From an uncultured Clostridia bacterium (GTDB lineage: Bacteria; Bacillota; Clostridia; Oscillospirales; Ruminococcaceae), in assembly GCA_947168885.1 (NCBI GenBank), contig CAMVNQ010000021.1, positions 1 through 56,802 of the forward strand: 56,802 nt of DNA, written 5' to 3'. Each line of letters opens with the position of its first letter. The first letter of the stretch is position 1. The notes beneath the pieces are model-generated. The model saw only the letters and a program-made list of their open reading frames with translations. It had not been told where the DNA came from and ran no database searches. Both the position numbers and the translations under genes were made by a program. This document shows, piece by piece, positions 42,895-52,090 of this stretch.

Positions 42895-43911
42895 TTATTC
42901 ACAACTCGATGAAATATGAACGCAATGCGATATTCCCGGTATGCTCTCCCCCTGCTGAACCAGTGTCGGCGACATCAGCGCTCCCGTTGCCGCGAAAAGC
43001 ACATTTTTCAGCTCTCCCTTCTTCACCCGCGGGAGAATATGTCCGCAGAGTACCGCAGCGCTGCACCCGCACCCCGAACCGCCCGCGTGAACATCCTGCT
43101 TTTCCCTGTCGAATATCATAAGCCCGCAATCGTTATACCGGTCACCGAGAGTCACTCCGTCCTGAAGAAAAAGGTCGCGAAGTATCTCGCTTCCGACATA
43201 CCCGAGATCACCGGTAAGTATAAGATCATAGTTTCCGGGCTGTGTTTCTGTATTGGCAAAATGTGTTTTAAGCGTATCGTAAGCTGCTGGAGCCATAGCC
43301 GCGCCCATATTGTTCGCATCCTTTATACCCATATCAATTATTGTTCCTACGGTAGCCACTTTTATGAACGGTGCTTCGGAATGCGCTCCCACAACGGCAC
43401 AGCCGCTTGCCGTAGCTGTCCACTGTGCCGTGGGAGGGCGCTGACCGCCGTATGTCTCAGGAAAGCGGAACTGACGCTCGGCAGAACAGAAGTGCGATGA
43501 CGTAAGGGCGGCGCACAGTGTACCGACACTGTTATCGGCGAATATTGCCGCCATGCAGAGTGTTTCCGCCATTGTCGAACACGCTCCGTACATTCCCACG
43601 AACCGCAGCCCGTTATTGCGCATACTGTAAGCCGATCCGGTGCATTGGTTAAGAAGATCACCGGCGAAAACGAAGCTTATATCGCTCTCGGCGATGCTGC
43701 CGCGGAGAAGTGCCTGTTCAAAAGCGTGCTGCTGAAGACGGCTCTCTGCCTTTTCCCATGTGTTTTCGCCGAAGCCCGAATCCTCGCTCACATAATCGAA
43801 ACAGCTCCCGAGAGGACCTTCGCCCTCCATTCTTCCCACAGCCGTTCCGGAGGATACTATCGACGGAAGCGTCTCCATTATTACCGTTCCGCCCTTTATA
43901 TATCTGCTCAT
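42895..43911 (-). CDS. spoVAD: Stage V sporulation protein AD
   Basis: Dipicolinate-binding component of the SpoVA complex, with a thiolase-like fold. The protein is 338 residues with GEGPLGSCFDYVSEDSGF, FVGMYGACSTMAETLCMA and HAGGSGCGCSAAVLCGHI, all typical. The ATG at 43911 follows AAAGGAG; an upstream in-frame extension would overlap spoVAC. It lies 13 bp after spoVAC. Confidence 0.96.
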   Translation of the reverse strand: MSRYIKGGTVIMETLPSIVSSGTAVGRMEGEGPLGSCFDYVSEDSGFGENTWEKAESRLQQHAFEQALLRGSIAESDISFVFAGDLLNQCTGSAYSMRNNGLRFVGMYGACSTMAETLCMAAIFADNSVGTLCAALTSSHFCSAERQFRFPETYGGQRPPTAQWTATASGCAVVGAHSEAPFIKVATVGTIIDMGIKDANNMGAAMAPAAYDTLKTHFANTETQPGNYDLILTGDLGYVGSEILRDLFLQDGVTLGDRYNDCGLMIFDREKQDVHAGGSGCGCSAAVLCGHILPRVKKGELKNVLFAATGALMSPTLVQQGESIPGISHCVHISSSCE

Positions 43912-43924
43912 GTTGTCTCCTTTC

Positions 43925-44368
43925 TTACGCTTGTCCGAATATGAACAACAGCAGCCCGTAGAACGCAGAAGCCGCAAGACCATAGACTATAACGGGTCCC
44001 GCTATAATGAAGATCTTTGCGCCTACACCAAGCACATAGCCTTCTGTCTTGAACTCAAGTGCGGGAGATACAACCGCATTCGCAAACCCTGTTATCGGAA
44101 CGAGCGTACCCGCACCAGCGTGTTTCGCAAGCTTGTCATAAAGCCCGAATCCCGTCAGGACAGCGCTCATGAAAACAAGCGTGACGGAGGTAAGCGTACC
44201 TGCGGCGGACACGTCAAGACCTGTGCTTTTGTACAGTTCCGTAAGGAACTGACCTATCACGCATATTGCTCCACCGACAGCGAACGCCACCGGAACAGTT
44301 TTATATAATCGGCTGTTCGGCGAACGCTTTTTCGCGAGAACACCGTATTCTTTTTCCGTAAGTTTCAT
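43925..44368 (-). CDS. spoVAC: Stage V sporulation protein AC
   Basis: Membrane protein of 147 residues; in Bacillus SpoVAC acts as a mechanosensitive channel in spore DPA movement. Features: AVGGAICVIGQFLTELYKST, DKLAKHAGAGTLVPITGFAN and VSPALEFKTEGYVLGVGAKIF. ATG 44368 follows AAAGGAG. It starts the operon. The promoter should be forespore-specific (sigma G type); TGAATG about 115 bp upstream with a TATACT-like box 17 nt later is only a weak candidate. Confidence 0.96.
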   Translation of the reverse strand: MKLTEKEYGVLAKKRSPNSRLYKTVPVAFAVGGAICVIGQFLTELYKSTGLDVSAAGTLTSVTLVFMSAVLTGFGLYDKLAKHAGAGTLVPITGFANAVVSPALEFKTEGYVLGVGAKIFIIAGPVIVYGLAASAFYGLLLFIFGQA

Positions 44369-44603
44369 TTTCGTTCTCCTTTCTTTTCACAGCATTATTT
44401 TCAGCGTTATCGCTCATTTTATTTGCGGAAATTTCAGTAAATTCACAAAGCCGGGACAGTATATACACTACGCCGTTTTCATTCATATCGTTTCAAAACC
44501 ACGAACAATTCTGCTGAATTCGTTTGCAGACAGGGTCCGCAAAACATAAACAAAGCATAATTATGTCAATATTGTCTGTTATCTGATGATTTTTCTCTTT
44601 TTG

Positions 44604-44632
44604 TTGACAATCTTATATATTAATGTTAAAAT
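44604..44632 (+). promoter_or_regulatory. Promoter of the chemotaxis receptor gene
   Basis: TTGACA (44604-44609), 17 nt, TAAAAT (44627-44632). Downstream, ATAAAGTG (44636-44643) and CACTTTAT (44665-44672) could form a leader stem. The remainder of the 343-bp spoVAC-receptor gap shows nothing else I can name. Confidence 0.75.
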
Positions 44633-44711
44633 GCAATAAAGTGTCTGATTATATAATATTAATGCACTTTATGAGAAATTTTGTTGGATTCGGAGGAAAA
44701 AGTAAAAAAAC

Positions 44712-46643
44712 ATGAAAAACAAGAAGCTTGGCATTCAGATCGTACTCATAACGACCATAGTTATCGTTGTAGTCGTTGCAGTACTGATCACTACATCGCT
44801 CATTTCATTTTCAGCCTACAACAACAACCTTTTGACAAACCGAGCAAAGATCGGTATGGAAGTCCTTGAGACTACCGTTGACAACGAGGTGGAACTGCTC
44901 ACCGAGTACCTCCTCAGAATGGAAGTAACGGACGGTATCGGTCAGGACTGCAAAAACAAGAACGAAGCGGGCATCACCACCAAATGGAACGCTATCAACA
45001 CAAACGGCAAGTTCTTCATCATGATAACCGATCTTGACGGTAACTTTATATACAAGAGTTCAAACTGCCCGAATTACTCCGGTATCAATTTCAAGAATGT
45101 TGCAGCCGGCAACAGACTCATGGGTATTTATTGCGAAGGCGATTCTATGAGTGCTATCTTCTCTTCCACATTCAAAGAGGACGACATCACTTCCGTAGGC
45201 CTTGTAGGTTTTGACCTCAAGGATAACGAGTGGATGGAAAAGGTAAAGAAAACCGTTGAATGCGACGTTACAGTATTCAAGAACAATCTCAGATATTCCA
45301 CAACTCTCGGTCAGAACCTTGTCGGAACACCTATGGGCGACGCTATCAAGAAGACCGTTCTTGACAGCAAACAGGAATACCACGGCACAGCCGTTATCAA
45401 CAGCAAGCCGTATTACGTATCCTACGCTCCTATGTATGACCTCAACAACAACCTTATCGGTTCGTGGTTTGCAGGCTCTGAAGCAACAGAAGCCAACAAC
45501 GAGTTCACTTCTGTTGCAGTCATGGCGATCATTATAGGTGTTGTCGGTGCGACCGGTATAGCTATATTCATCTTCCTCTTCTGCAGAGCAAGAGTCACTA
45601 TCCCGCTCAGATACGCCGAAGAGTACGCAAATGAGATGCTCAAGGGTCAGCTCGACACAACAAACGTTACATACAACTTCGCTTCTGATGAAGTCGGAAA
45701 ATTCGTTGAAGTACTGCGAAACGCTAAGCATGGCATGAACGCTGTTGTAGGCGATGCTTCGGCTATACTAGGTGCTATGGCAGACGGTGATTTCACACAG
45801 ACTCCGAATGTTGATTATCCCGGCGTTTTCGCAGAGATAGAACGCAACATTCATAAGATCGAATCCGACCTCGGCGATACGCTCGGCAAGATGAATATGT
45901 CTTCCGAAGAAGTTCTCTCCGGTTCCAACCAGATGGCTGAAGGCTCTCAGTCTCTCGCAGACGGTACAACAAAACAGGCTTCCGCTATCCAGCAGCTCTC
46001 CGCTACTATTGCAGAGATCTCAACACAGATCGCGAATACTTCTCAGAACGCTGCCAAGGCAGGCGACCTCTCCAAACAGTCCGAAGAGAAGATCACATAT
46101 CAGGACGGCGAGATCCAGAGCATGGTAGAAGCTATGACCGAGATCAGCAATACGTCCAAGGAGATCGAAAAGATCATCAAGACAATCGAAGACATCTCGT
46201 TCCAGACCAATATCCTCGCACTCAATGCCGCAGTCGAAGCTGCGCGCGCAGGCGATGCCGGCAAGGGCTTCGCAGTTGTTGCGGATGAAGTCCGTAACCT
46301 CGCCAACAAGTCCGCAGAAGCTGCAAAGAGCACATCGTCCCTCATCACTGCATCTATCGAGGCTGTTGATAAGGGCAGCAAGATAGCATTCGCTACGGCA
46401 GAGTCGATGAAGGAAGTCAAGGAGATCTCCTCCGAGACCGGTTCGCTCATCGTCGATATTGCAGCCGCAAGTGCAGAACAGACAGAATCTATCCGCCAGA
46501 TCACCACGGGTATCGAGCAGATCTCTCAGGTCGTTCAGATGAACTCCGCTACCGCGGAAGAGACTGCTGCTTCCTGCGAAGAGCTCTCCGGTCAGTCCAG
46601 ACTCCTCAAGGATCAGGTAGCAAGATTCAAGGTAAACAGCTAA
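44712..46643 (+). CDS. Methyl-accepting chemotaxis protein
   Basis: Membrane chemoreceptor of 643 residues. Membrane helices at about 9-33 and 272-295 bracket an extracellular Cache-like sensor domain. HAMP (about 297-350) and a long signalling coiled coil follow. The kinase-control tip is canonical: [40 protein letters not shown] (given here as the known core, split as [16 protein letters not shown] and [13 protein letters not shown]). No C-terminal NWETF-like pentapeptide is seen. The ATG has GGAGG 15 nt upstream, rather far. Suggests a motile or signalling-competent cell, but no che genes are in the window. Confidence 0.94.
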   Translation: MKNKKLGIQIVLITTIVIVVVVAVLITTSLISFSAYNNNLLTNRAKIGMEVLETTVDNEVELLTEYLLRMEVTDGIGQDCKNKNEAGITTKWNAINTNGKFFIMITDLDGNFIYKSSNCPNYSGINFKNVAAGNRLMGIYCEGDSMSAIFSSTFKEDDITSVGLVGFDLKDNEWMEKVKKTVECDVTVFKNNLRYSTTLGQNLVGTPMGDAIKKTVLDSKQEYHGTAVINSKPYYVSYAPMYDLNNNLIGSWFAGSEATEANNEFTSVAVMAIIIGVVGATGIAIFIFLFCRARVTIPLRYAEEYANEMLKGQLDTTNVTYNFASDEVGKFVEVLRNAKHGMNAVVGDASAILGAMADGDFTQTPNVDYPGVFAEIERNIHKIESDLGDTLGKMNMSSEEVLSGSNQMAEGSQSLADGTTKQASAIQQLSATIAEISTQIANTSQNAAKAGDLSKQSEEKITYQDGEIQSMVEAMTEISNTSKEIEKIIKTIEDISFQTNILALNAAVEAARAGDAGKGFAVVADEVRNLANKSAEAAKSTSSLITASIEAVDKGSKIAFATAESMKEVKEISSETGSLIVDIAAASAEQTESIRQITTGIEQISQVVQMNSATAEETAASCEELSGQSRLLKDQVARFKVNS

Positions 46644-46667
46644 TCCAACCTCCGTTTAATAATATTT

Positions 46668-46704
46668 CCCTCTGCTGCCTGACCGCGGCAGAGGGACTTT
46701 TTTT
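46668..46704 (+). terminator. Terminator of the chemotaxis receptor gene
   Basis: CCCTCTGC/GCAGAGGG stem (46668-46695) followed by T7. The ribosome site of the next gene begins directly after the T-run. Confidence 0.85.
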
Positions 46705-46715
46705 GGAGATACACT

Positions 46716-47285
46716 ATGGAATACGAACACGTAGTACACGGCTTTGACCCGGTATTTGACAAAAACAGCAGAATTCTTGTTTTAGGCAGCCTTCCTTCAG
46801 TGAAGTCACGCGAGCAGCAGTTTTACTACGGACATCCGCAGAATCGTTTCTGGAAGGTCATTGCCGAGATAACCGAAAGCACTGTTCCCGAGACCATTGA
46901 GCAGAAAAAAGCACTTCTTCTCAACAATGGGATAGCGATATGGGATGTTATCGCAGAGTGTGACATCGCCGGCTCATCAGATTCGAGTATCAGGAACGTG
47001 ATCCCGACTGATATAGCCGCTATACTGAAAGGAAGCGATATAACCGCTGTATTTACTAACGGCGGAACTGCGACCCGTATTTACCGGAAATATCAGCTTC
47101 CACTTACCGGCATCGAACCCATGCAGCTCCCCTCTACCAGCCCTGCGAATGCGGCATGGTCACTTGAACGGCTCATTTCTGCATGGTCATCAGCGCTTAC
47201 GCGCGCCTTGACAGGCAGTCCCGGGCTAACGCCGCCCGGACCTGCGGCAGGCGATAGCCTGCACCGGAAGCTTACGAGGTTTTAG
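46716..47285 (+). CDS. DNA-deoxyinosine/mismatch glycosylase (UDG superfamily)
   Basis: Base-excision repair enzyme that removes deaminated bases. The 189-residue protein has the N-terminal GFDPVFDKNSRILVLGSLPSV (motif with GSLPSVKS), YYGHPQNRFWKV, and the late LPSTSPANA motif, matching the family 6 hypoxanthine-DNA glycosylase group. Family members usually end soon after the AW helix (here ISAWSSAL). The last 28 or so residues (from TRALTGSPGL) come from a GC-rich stretch with two hairpins, an odd extension. ATG 46716 follows GGAG. It sits just behind the receptor's terminator; no separate promoter is obvious. Confidence 0.88.
   Translation: MEYEHVVHGFDPVFDKNSRILVLGSLPSVKSREQQFYYGHPQNRFWKVIAEITESTVPETIEQKKALLLNNGIAIWDVIAECDIAGSSDSSIRNVIPTDIAAILKGSDITAVFTNGGTATRIYRKYQLPLTGIEPMQLPSTSPANAAWSLERLISAWSSALTRALTGSPGLTPPGPAAGDSLHRKLTRF
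47221..47262 (+). repeat. Two GC-rich hairpins inside the 3' end of the glycosylase gene
   Basis: CCGGGC-taacgcc-GCCCGG (47221-47239) and GCAGGC-gata-GCCTGC (47247-47262). Both lie in the coding sequence for the unusual tail and contrast in composition with the rest of the gene. Confidence 0.6.
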
Positions 47286-47314
47286 CTCTCAGATTCATAA
47301 AAGCATAAAAAACA

Positions 47315-47346
47315 GGCTGCCCTTTCGGACAGCCCGTTATTTTTTT
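47315..47346. terminator. Bidirectional terminator
   Basis: GGCTGCCC-tttc-GGACAGCC with one mismatch, an A-run before it and a T-run after, between converging glycosylase and PFOR genes. Confidence 0.8.
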
Positions 47347-47352
47347 CAAGCA

Positions 47353-50300
47353 TTATGCTTTGTAGTAATCAACGAGTCTTACGAGATCGTCATACTTCTG
47401 CTTGCTGTTCTCAATAGCGATACCGAACAGCTTTTCAGCTCTCTCAGGGTTAGCACGTGCAAGCGAGTTGTAACGAACTTCACGCATCATGAAGGTCTTG
47501 TAATCGCCTGTCGGAGCCTTGCTGTCGAGCGAGAACTTCTGCTCTGCATCAGGATTGAATCTGAACAGATGCCAGTAACCTGCCTCAACTGCTTCCTTCT
47601 CAACCTGCTGAGCGATGGTAAGACCACCCTTGATACCGTGGTTGATACACGGAGCGTAGCAGATGATGAGCGAAGGTCCGTCGTAAGCTTCTGCCTCGGC
47701 GAACGCCTTGATGCACTGGTTTCTGTCTGCGCCCATAGCTACCTGAGCAACATATACATAACCGTACTTCATTGCTATGCCCGCGAGGTCTTTCTTCTTA
47801 ACTGCCTTACCAGCAGCCGCGAACTGTGCAACTGCACCGATGTTGGTAGCCTTGGAAGCCTGTCCGCCTGTGTTGGAGTAAACCTCTGTATCGAATACGA
47901 GTACGTTTACGTTCTTGCCGCTTGCGAGAACGTGGTCAACACCGCCGTAACCGATATCGTATGCCCAGCCGTCACCACCGAGGATCCAGTTGGACTTCTT
48001 GGAGAGGTAGTTCTTAAGCTTGAGAACTTCGAGCTTTTCGGGATTCTGGCAATCGCACTTCTCAAGTGCAGCTACGAGTTCTTCTGTAGCAGCAAGGTTA
48101 GCTGCGCCGTCGTTAGCTGTCTCGAAGTACTTGTCGATGAGAGCCTTTGTCTCGGGCTTTGCTTCTTCAGCAAGAGCCTTTAAGTGCTGCTGTGCTCTGC
48201 CGCGGAGTGTATCCTGTGCAAGGAACATACCGAGACCGAACTCTGCGTTGTCCTCGAAGAGGGAGTTGCCCCAAGCAGGACCTCTGCCCTTCTTGTTGGT
48301 TGTATAAGGAGTCGAAGGCTCGGAGCCGCCCCAGATAGAAGAGCATCCCGTAGCGTTCGCGATATACATTCTGTCGCCGAAGAGCTGTGTAGCAAGCTTA
48401 GCATACGGTGTTTCGCCGCATCCTGCGCAAGCGCCGGAGAATTCGAGCAGCGGCTGCTTGAACTGAGAGCCCTTGACTGTTGTGGGCTTGAACTTTTCAA
48501 GAACTTCGGGCTTGTCGGAAGTCTTGATAGCGTAATCGAAGTACTTCTGCTCGCCTTCCTGTGTTTCGAGACCCTTCATTACGAGAGCCTTTGTCTTTGC
48601 CGGACATACGTTTGCACATACGCCGCATCCTGTACAGTCAAGTACCGAGATGCCCATAGCGAACTTATAGCCCGCCATACCGGTCATATCCTTCATCTTC
48701 ATGCCCTCGGGAGCCTTAGCAGCTTCGTCAGCGTTCAGAGCGAACGGACGGATAACAGCGTGCGGGCAAACCATCGAGCACATATTACACTGGATACAGT
48801 TCTCGGGGATCCACTCGGGAACGTCAACTGCGATACCGCGCTTTTCAAATGCAGCAGTACCCTGCGGGAATGTACCGTCAGCGATGTCAACGAATGTCGA
48901 TACGGGTATCTGGTTGCCGCGCATAGCGTTAACGGGTACCTGTACATTGTTGATGAAGTCGATGAGGAACTTGTTGTCACCCTCGAAGTGGTGCTTAGCA
49001 AGCTCGCCTTCAGCGTCAGCCCAGGAAGCGGGAACGTCAACCTTTATAACTTCGCCTGCGCCCTTGTCGATAGCAGCGTAGTTCATGTTAACGACATCGT
49101 CGCCCTTCTTTGCGAAGGACTTGTATGCAGCCTTCTTCATGTAATCGATAGCCTGATCTGCAGGTATGATATTTGCAATGGAGAAGAATGCGGACTGGAG
49201 AACAGTATTTGTTCTGTTGCCGAGGCCTATTTCCTTCGCTACCTTGATAGCGTTGATGATATAGAAGTTGATGTTGTTCTTTGCGATATAAGCCTTAACG
49301 GGAGCAGGGAGCTTCTCGTCGAGTTCATCAACTGTCCACTGGGTGTTGAGAAGGAACGAACCGCCGGGGTTAACGTCCTGAACCATATCGTACTTGTCGA
49401 TGTACGACGGGTTGTGGCATGCAACGAAGTCAGCCTTGTTTACGAAGTATGTCGATTTGATCGGGGACTTACCGAAACGCAGATGCGAGATAGTAACACC
49501 GCCGGACTTCTTGGAGTCATACTCAAAGTAAGCCTGAGCATACATATCGGTGTGGTCGCCGATGATCTTGATAGAGTTCTTGTTTGCACCAACAGTACCG
49601 TCGGAGCCGAGACCCCAGAACTTGCAGCATGTTGTGCCTTCCGGAGTTGTGTTCGGGTTTTCAGTGATCGGGAGAGAGAGGTTTGTAACATCATCTGTGA
49701 TACCGATCGTGAAGCGCGGCTTATCGGTGTTGTTGTAAACAGCAATGATCTGTGCCGGTGTGCAGTCCTTGGAGCCGAGACCATAACGTCCTGTGAATAC
49801 GGGAACGTCCTGGAACTTGCCTTCCTGCTTGAGGGCAGCTACAACGTCAAGATACAGAGGCTCGCCTATAGAGCCGGGTTCCTTTGTTCTGTCGAGAACA
49901 GTGATCTTCTTTACAGTGGAGGGGATAGCTGCCGCGAACGCGGAGGAAACGAAAGGTCTGTACAGTCTTACCTTTACAAGACCTACCTTCTTGCCCTGCT
50001 TTACGAGATAGTCGATAGTCTCTTCGATAGTGTCGTTTACAGAGCCCATAGCAACTATAACCTGCTCTGCATCGGGAGCGCCATAGTAGTTGAAGAGCTT
50101 GTAATCTGTGCCTATCTCAGCGTTTACCTTGTCCATATACTCTGTAACGATCTCGGGGATCTTGTCATAGTATGTGTTGGACGCTTCTCTTGCCTGGAAG
50201 AAGATGTCAGGGTTCTGAGCCGAGCCGTGAAGAACAGGCTGTTCAGGGTTAAGAGCTCTGTTACGGAATGCCGCAACAGCGTCCTTATCTACCATCTTAT

Positions 50301-50874
50301 CAAGTGTATCGTAATCCCAGACTTCGATCTTCTGGATCTCGTGAGAGGTTCTGAAACCGTCGAAGAAGTGGATGAAAGGAACTCTTCCCTTTATTGTAGA
50401 GAGATGAGCTACTGCGCCGAGGTCCATAACTTCCTGCGGGTTGGTGGAGCAGAGCATAGCGTAGCCCGTCTGACGACATGCGTAAATATCGCTGTGGTCG
50501 CCGAAGATCGAAAGTGCATGAGAAGCGAGAGCACGAGCCGAAACGTGGATAACGTTCGGAAGAAGCTCACCGGCTATCTTATACATATTCGGGATCATTA
50601 AAAGAAGTCCCTGTGATGCGGTGTAGGTAGTTGTGAGAGCACCGGCCGAAAGAGAACCGTGAACTGCACCAGCAGCTCCTCCCTCGGACTGCATCTCAAC
50701 GATCTGTACTTCCTGACCGAAGATGTTCTTTCTGCCTGCCGCAGCCCATGAATCCGTTACTTCTGCCATAACGGACGACGGGGTAATGGGGTAGATCGCC
50801 GCTACTTCCGTGAACGCGTATGAAACGTGTCCGGCAGCGTTGTTACCATCCATTGTAAGTTTTTGTCTTGCCAT
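47353..50874 (-). CDS. nifJ: Pyruvate:ferredoxin oxidoreductase (single-chain)
   Basis: Central fermentation enzyme: pyruvate + CoA + oxidised ferredoxin gives acetyl-CoA + CO2 + reduced ferredoxin. The 1173-residue homodimer-type chain is complete. Two ferredoxin-type [4Fe-4S] motifs (CIQCNMCSMVCPHAV and CTGCGVCANVCPAK, about 690-760) are followed by the proximal cluster cysteines (CAGCGETPYAKL) and the TPP site GDGWAYDIGYGGVDHV with VYSNTGGQASKAT. ATG 50874 follows AAGGAGG. Single gene with its own promoter; oxygen-sensitive, consistent with a strict anaerobe. Confidence 0.98.
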   Translation of the reverse strand: MARQKLTMDGNNAAGHVSYAFTEVAAIYPITPSSVMAEVTDSWAAAGRKNIFGQEVQIVEMQSEGGAAGAVHGSLSAGALTTTYTASQGLLLMIPNMYKIAGELLPNVIHVSARALASHALSIFGDHSDIYACRQTGYAMLCSTNPQEVMDLGAVAHLSTIKGRVPFIHFFDGFRTSHEIQKIEVWDYDTLDKMVDKDAVAAFRNRALNPEQPVLHGSAQNPDIFFQAREASNTYYDKIPEIVTEYMDKVNAEIGTDYKLFNYYGAPDAEQVIVAMGSVNDTIEETIDYLVKQGKKVGLVKVRLYRPFVSSAFAAAIPSTVKKITVLDRTKEPGSIGEPLYLDVVAALKQEGKFQDVPVFTGRYGLGSKDCTPAQIIAVYNNTDKPRFTIGITDDVTNLSLPITENPNTTPEGTTCCKFWGLGSDGTVGANKNSIKIIGDHTDMYAQAYFEYDSKKSGGVTISHLRFGKSPIKSTYFVNKADFVACHNPSYIDKYDMVQDVNPGGSFLLNTQWTVDELDEKLPAPVKAYIAKNNINFYIINAIKVAKEIGLGNRTNTVLQSAFFSIANIIPADQAIDYMKKAAYKSFAKKGDDVVNMNYAAIDKGAGEVIKVDVPASWADAEGELAKHHFEGDNKFLIDFINNVQVPVNAMRGNQIPVSTFVDIADGTFPQGTAAFEKRGIAVDVPEWIPENCIQCNMCSMVCPHAVIRPFALNADEAAKAPEGMKMKDMTGMAGYKFAMGISVLDCTGCGVCANVCPAKTKALVMKGLETQEGEQKYFDYAIKTSDKPEVLEKFKPTTVKGSQFKQPLLEFSGACAGCGETPYAKLATQLFGDRMYIANATGCSSIWGGSEPSTPYTTNKKGRGPAWGNSLFEDNAEFGLGMFLAQDTLRGRAQQHLKALAEEAKPETKALIDKYFETANDGAANLAATEELVAALEKCDCQNPEKLEVLKLKNYLSKKSNWILGGDGWAYDIGYGGVDHVLASGKNVNVLVFDTEVYSNTGGQASKATNIGAVAQFAAAGKAVKKKDLAGIAMKYGYVYVAQVAMGADRNQCIKAFAEAEAYDGPSLIICYAPCINHGIKGGLTIAQQVEKEAVEAGYWHLFRFNPDAEQKFSLDSKAPTGDYKTFMMREVRYNSLARANPERAEKLFGIAIENSKQKYDDLVRLVDYYKA

Positions 50875-50965
50875 TGGAAAACAACCTCCTTAATTTTAAG
50901 CGACCCATTCTGCATGGTTTATCGCATTGCATATCCTTTTGACCGTACAGGTATGCACTATATAA

Positions 50966-50994
50966 ATAATACCACATTTTTACCAATTTGTAAA
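50966..50994 (-). promoter_or_regulatory. Promoter of the PFOR gene
   Basis: The minus strand reads TTTACA (50994-50989), 17 nt, TATTAT (50971-50966), about 90 bp upstream of the start. Confidence 0.65.
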
Positions 50995-51043
50995 CAGGTA
51001 TTTAAAATTTTTTCTCTTTTTTTGAAAAACCGCTTTTCAACCA

Positions 51044-51072
51044 TTGACACCGTCTGTTTTTTAGTGTATAAT
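51044..51072 (+). promoter_or_regulatory. Promoter of the tRNA-Pro gene
   Basis: TTGACA (51044-51049), 17 nt, TATAAT (51067-51072), perfect consensus, 18 bp before the tRNA. Confidence 0.85.
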
Positions 51073-51089
51073 ATTTTATTATACTTCCT

Positions 51090-51165
51090 CGGGGTGTGGC
51101 GCAGTTGGTAGCGCGCGAAGTTTGGGACTTCGATGCCGCAGGTTCGAATCCTGTCGCTCCGACCA
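51090..51165 (+). tRNA. tRNA-Pro (anticodon UGG)
   Basis: A complete 76-nt cloverleaf with encoded CCA. Acceptor CGGGGTG pairs with CGCTCCG (one G-T pair and one T-G pair). D arm is GCGC/GCGC, anticodon stem CGAAG/CTTCG around loop TTTGGGA with anticodon TGG, and the T arm carries GGTTCGAATCC. The 3' end is the likely target of the mobile element that follows. Confidence 0.97.
51131..51165 (+). other. Probable left attachment site (tRNA 3' end)
   Basis: A tyrosine-integrase gene pointing at the tRNA 3' end about 120 bp away is the usual layout of an integrated element. The tRNA stays intact, so the element would have brought a copy of this segment. The matching repeat at the far end is outside the window, so the exact core cannot be set. 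Confidence 0.45.
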
Positions 51166-51172
51166 ATCTCTT

Positions 51173-51210
51173 ACCCTCACGTTTGGCTTAACAAAGCCTT
51201 GCGTGAGGGT
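51173..51210 (+). terminator. Hairpin after tRNA-Pro
   Basis: Stem ACCCTCACG/CGTGAGGGT with an inner GGCTT/AAGCC stem, then TTGTTATTT. Probable tRNA terminator, also shielding the integrase end. Confidence 0.7.
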
Positions 51211-51233
51211 TTGTTATTTACGAGATATGACGC

Positions 51234-51253
51234 ATGGTCATTAAATGGTCATT
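51234..51253. repeat. Two direct repeats of ATGGTCATT
   Basis: ATGGTCATT at 51234-51242 and 51245-51253, spaced 11 bp start to start, between the tRNA and the integrase stop codon. Repeats of this size one helical turn apart near an attachment end are typical integrase arm-binding sites. Confidence 0.5.
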
Positions 51254-51284
51254 GTTTTGAGTGCTATACTATAATAAATATAGT

Positions 51285-52044
51285 TTACGCCGTTTTCTTC
51301 GTATTCGCGATATCGGGATTGCTGAATACAAGCGCATTTGTGAGCACTTCGCAGGTCCTTGCCTGAGCTTCCTGAAACATGTGACAGTAGATAGAAGTCG
51401 TTGTACTCGGACTGGAATGTCCCATATCCCTTGAAACCGTCATGGGGTCAACTCCTGCAAAAATCAGTAAGCTCGCGTGAAAGTGACGTAGGCTGTGAAG
51501 ATCGCAGAACAGTATGTCATTGCGCTCGCAAACCTTTTTCAGCCAGTTGTACGGTGTGCTGTTGCCCATAGGCTCACCGTTCCACCGCGTAAACAGCCTG
51601 TCCGTTTCTACCCACTGTGTTCCGAGGCGTTCGCGTTCCGTGTCCTGTTCCGCTTTAAGCTCTTTAAGAAGATCCATAACTACGGGCGGGAACTTGGAAG
51701 AACGCTGCGAAGTCTTCGTCTTGGTCGTATCGGTGTAAATGCCGTTCACCGAGTTGTAATTGGAAGTCCTGCGGACGCTGATAACATTGGTGTCCCAGTT
51801 TATATCCTTCCATTCAAGCCCGAGCATCTCCCCGCGGCGGAATCCGCTGTAAACCGAAAGCGTGAAGTATGCTCTGAACTTTACGGCTTCAACCTGAATG
51901 ACAGAAAACAGCTTATTTATATCGTCAAGGGAATAAATTGCTTTCTCTTTGCTTTCGCTCTTGGGGATCACTACTCTCGAACAGGGGTTGCCGATAGGTA
52001 CACTGTACCAATGACTTAAAAGCGCTTCATTAAAGCATTTGTAA
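51285..52044 (-). pseudogene. 5'-truncated tyrosine integrase
   Basis: Catalytic part of a phage/Tn916-type tyrosine recombinase. All active residues are visible: Arg in SGFRRGEMLGL, HxxR in HSLRHFHASL, His in MGHSSPSTT and the Tyr nucleophile in SIYCHMF. The N-terminal arm-binding and most of the core-binding domain are missing (about 228 residues from a GTG at 51971, versus about 380-400 normally). Integrase-like reading continues in frame upstream of that GTG (SYKCFNEALLSHWY, then GNPCSRVVIPK) to about 52044, where it runs into the stop-containing terminator hairpin of the neighbouring recombinase. So the gene was cut, and the GTG is not a true start. Probably inactive. Confidence 0.85.
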
Positions 52045-52047
52045 GAT

Positions 52048-52080
52048 TGCTGCTATACCGAAGATGCCGGTATAGCAGCA
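52048..52080 (-). terminator. Terminator hairpin of the serine recombinase gene
   Basis: Perfect 13-bp stem TGCTGCTATACCG/CGGTATAGCAGCA with a 7-nt loop, 11 bp past the stop codon at 52091. Its left edge is the junction with the truncated integrase. Confidence 0.7.
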
Positions 52081-52090
52081 CATATTGAGT

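Noticed and set aside
44301-44486. 61-codon frame upstream of and overlapping spoVAC (starts MNENGVVYILSRL)
   Set aside because: No ribosome site, the second half overlaps spoVAC in another frame, and the first half covers the place where the spoVA promoter should be.
44633-44711. Cyclic-di-GMP riboswitch in the chemotaxis receptor leader
   Set aside because: The leader is too short and AT-rich, and lacks the GEMM core; only a simple ATAAAGTG/CACTTTAT stem is present.
48184-50601. 805-codon open frame antisense to PFOR
   Set aside because: Exact mirror of a highly conserved enzyme gene with strong codon bias; cysteine/valine/serine-rich content with no domain or ribosome site.
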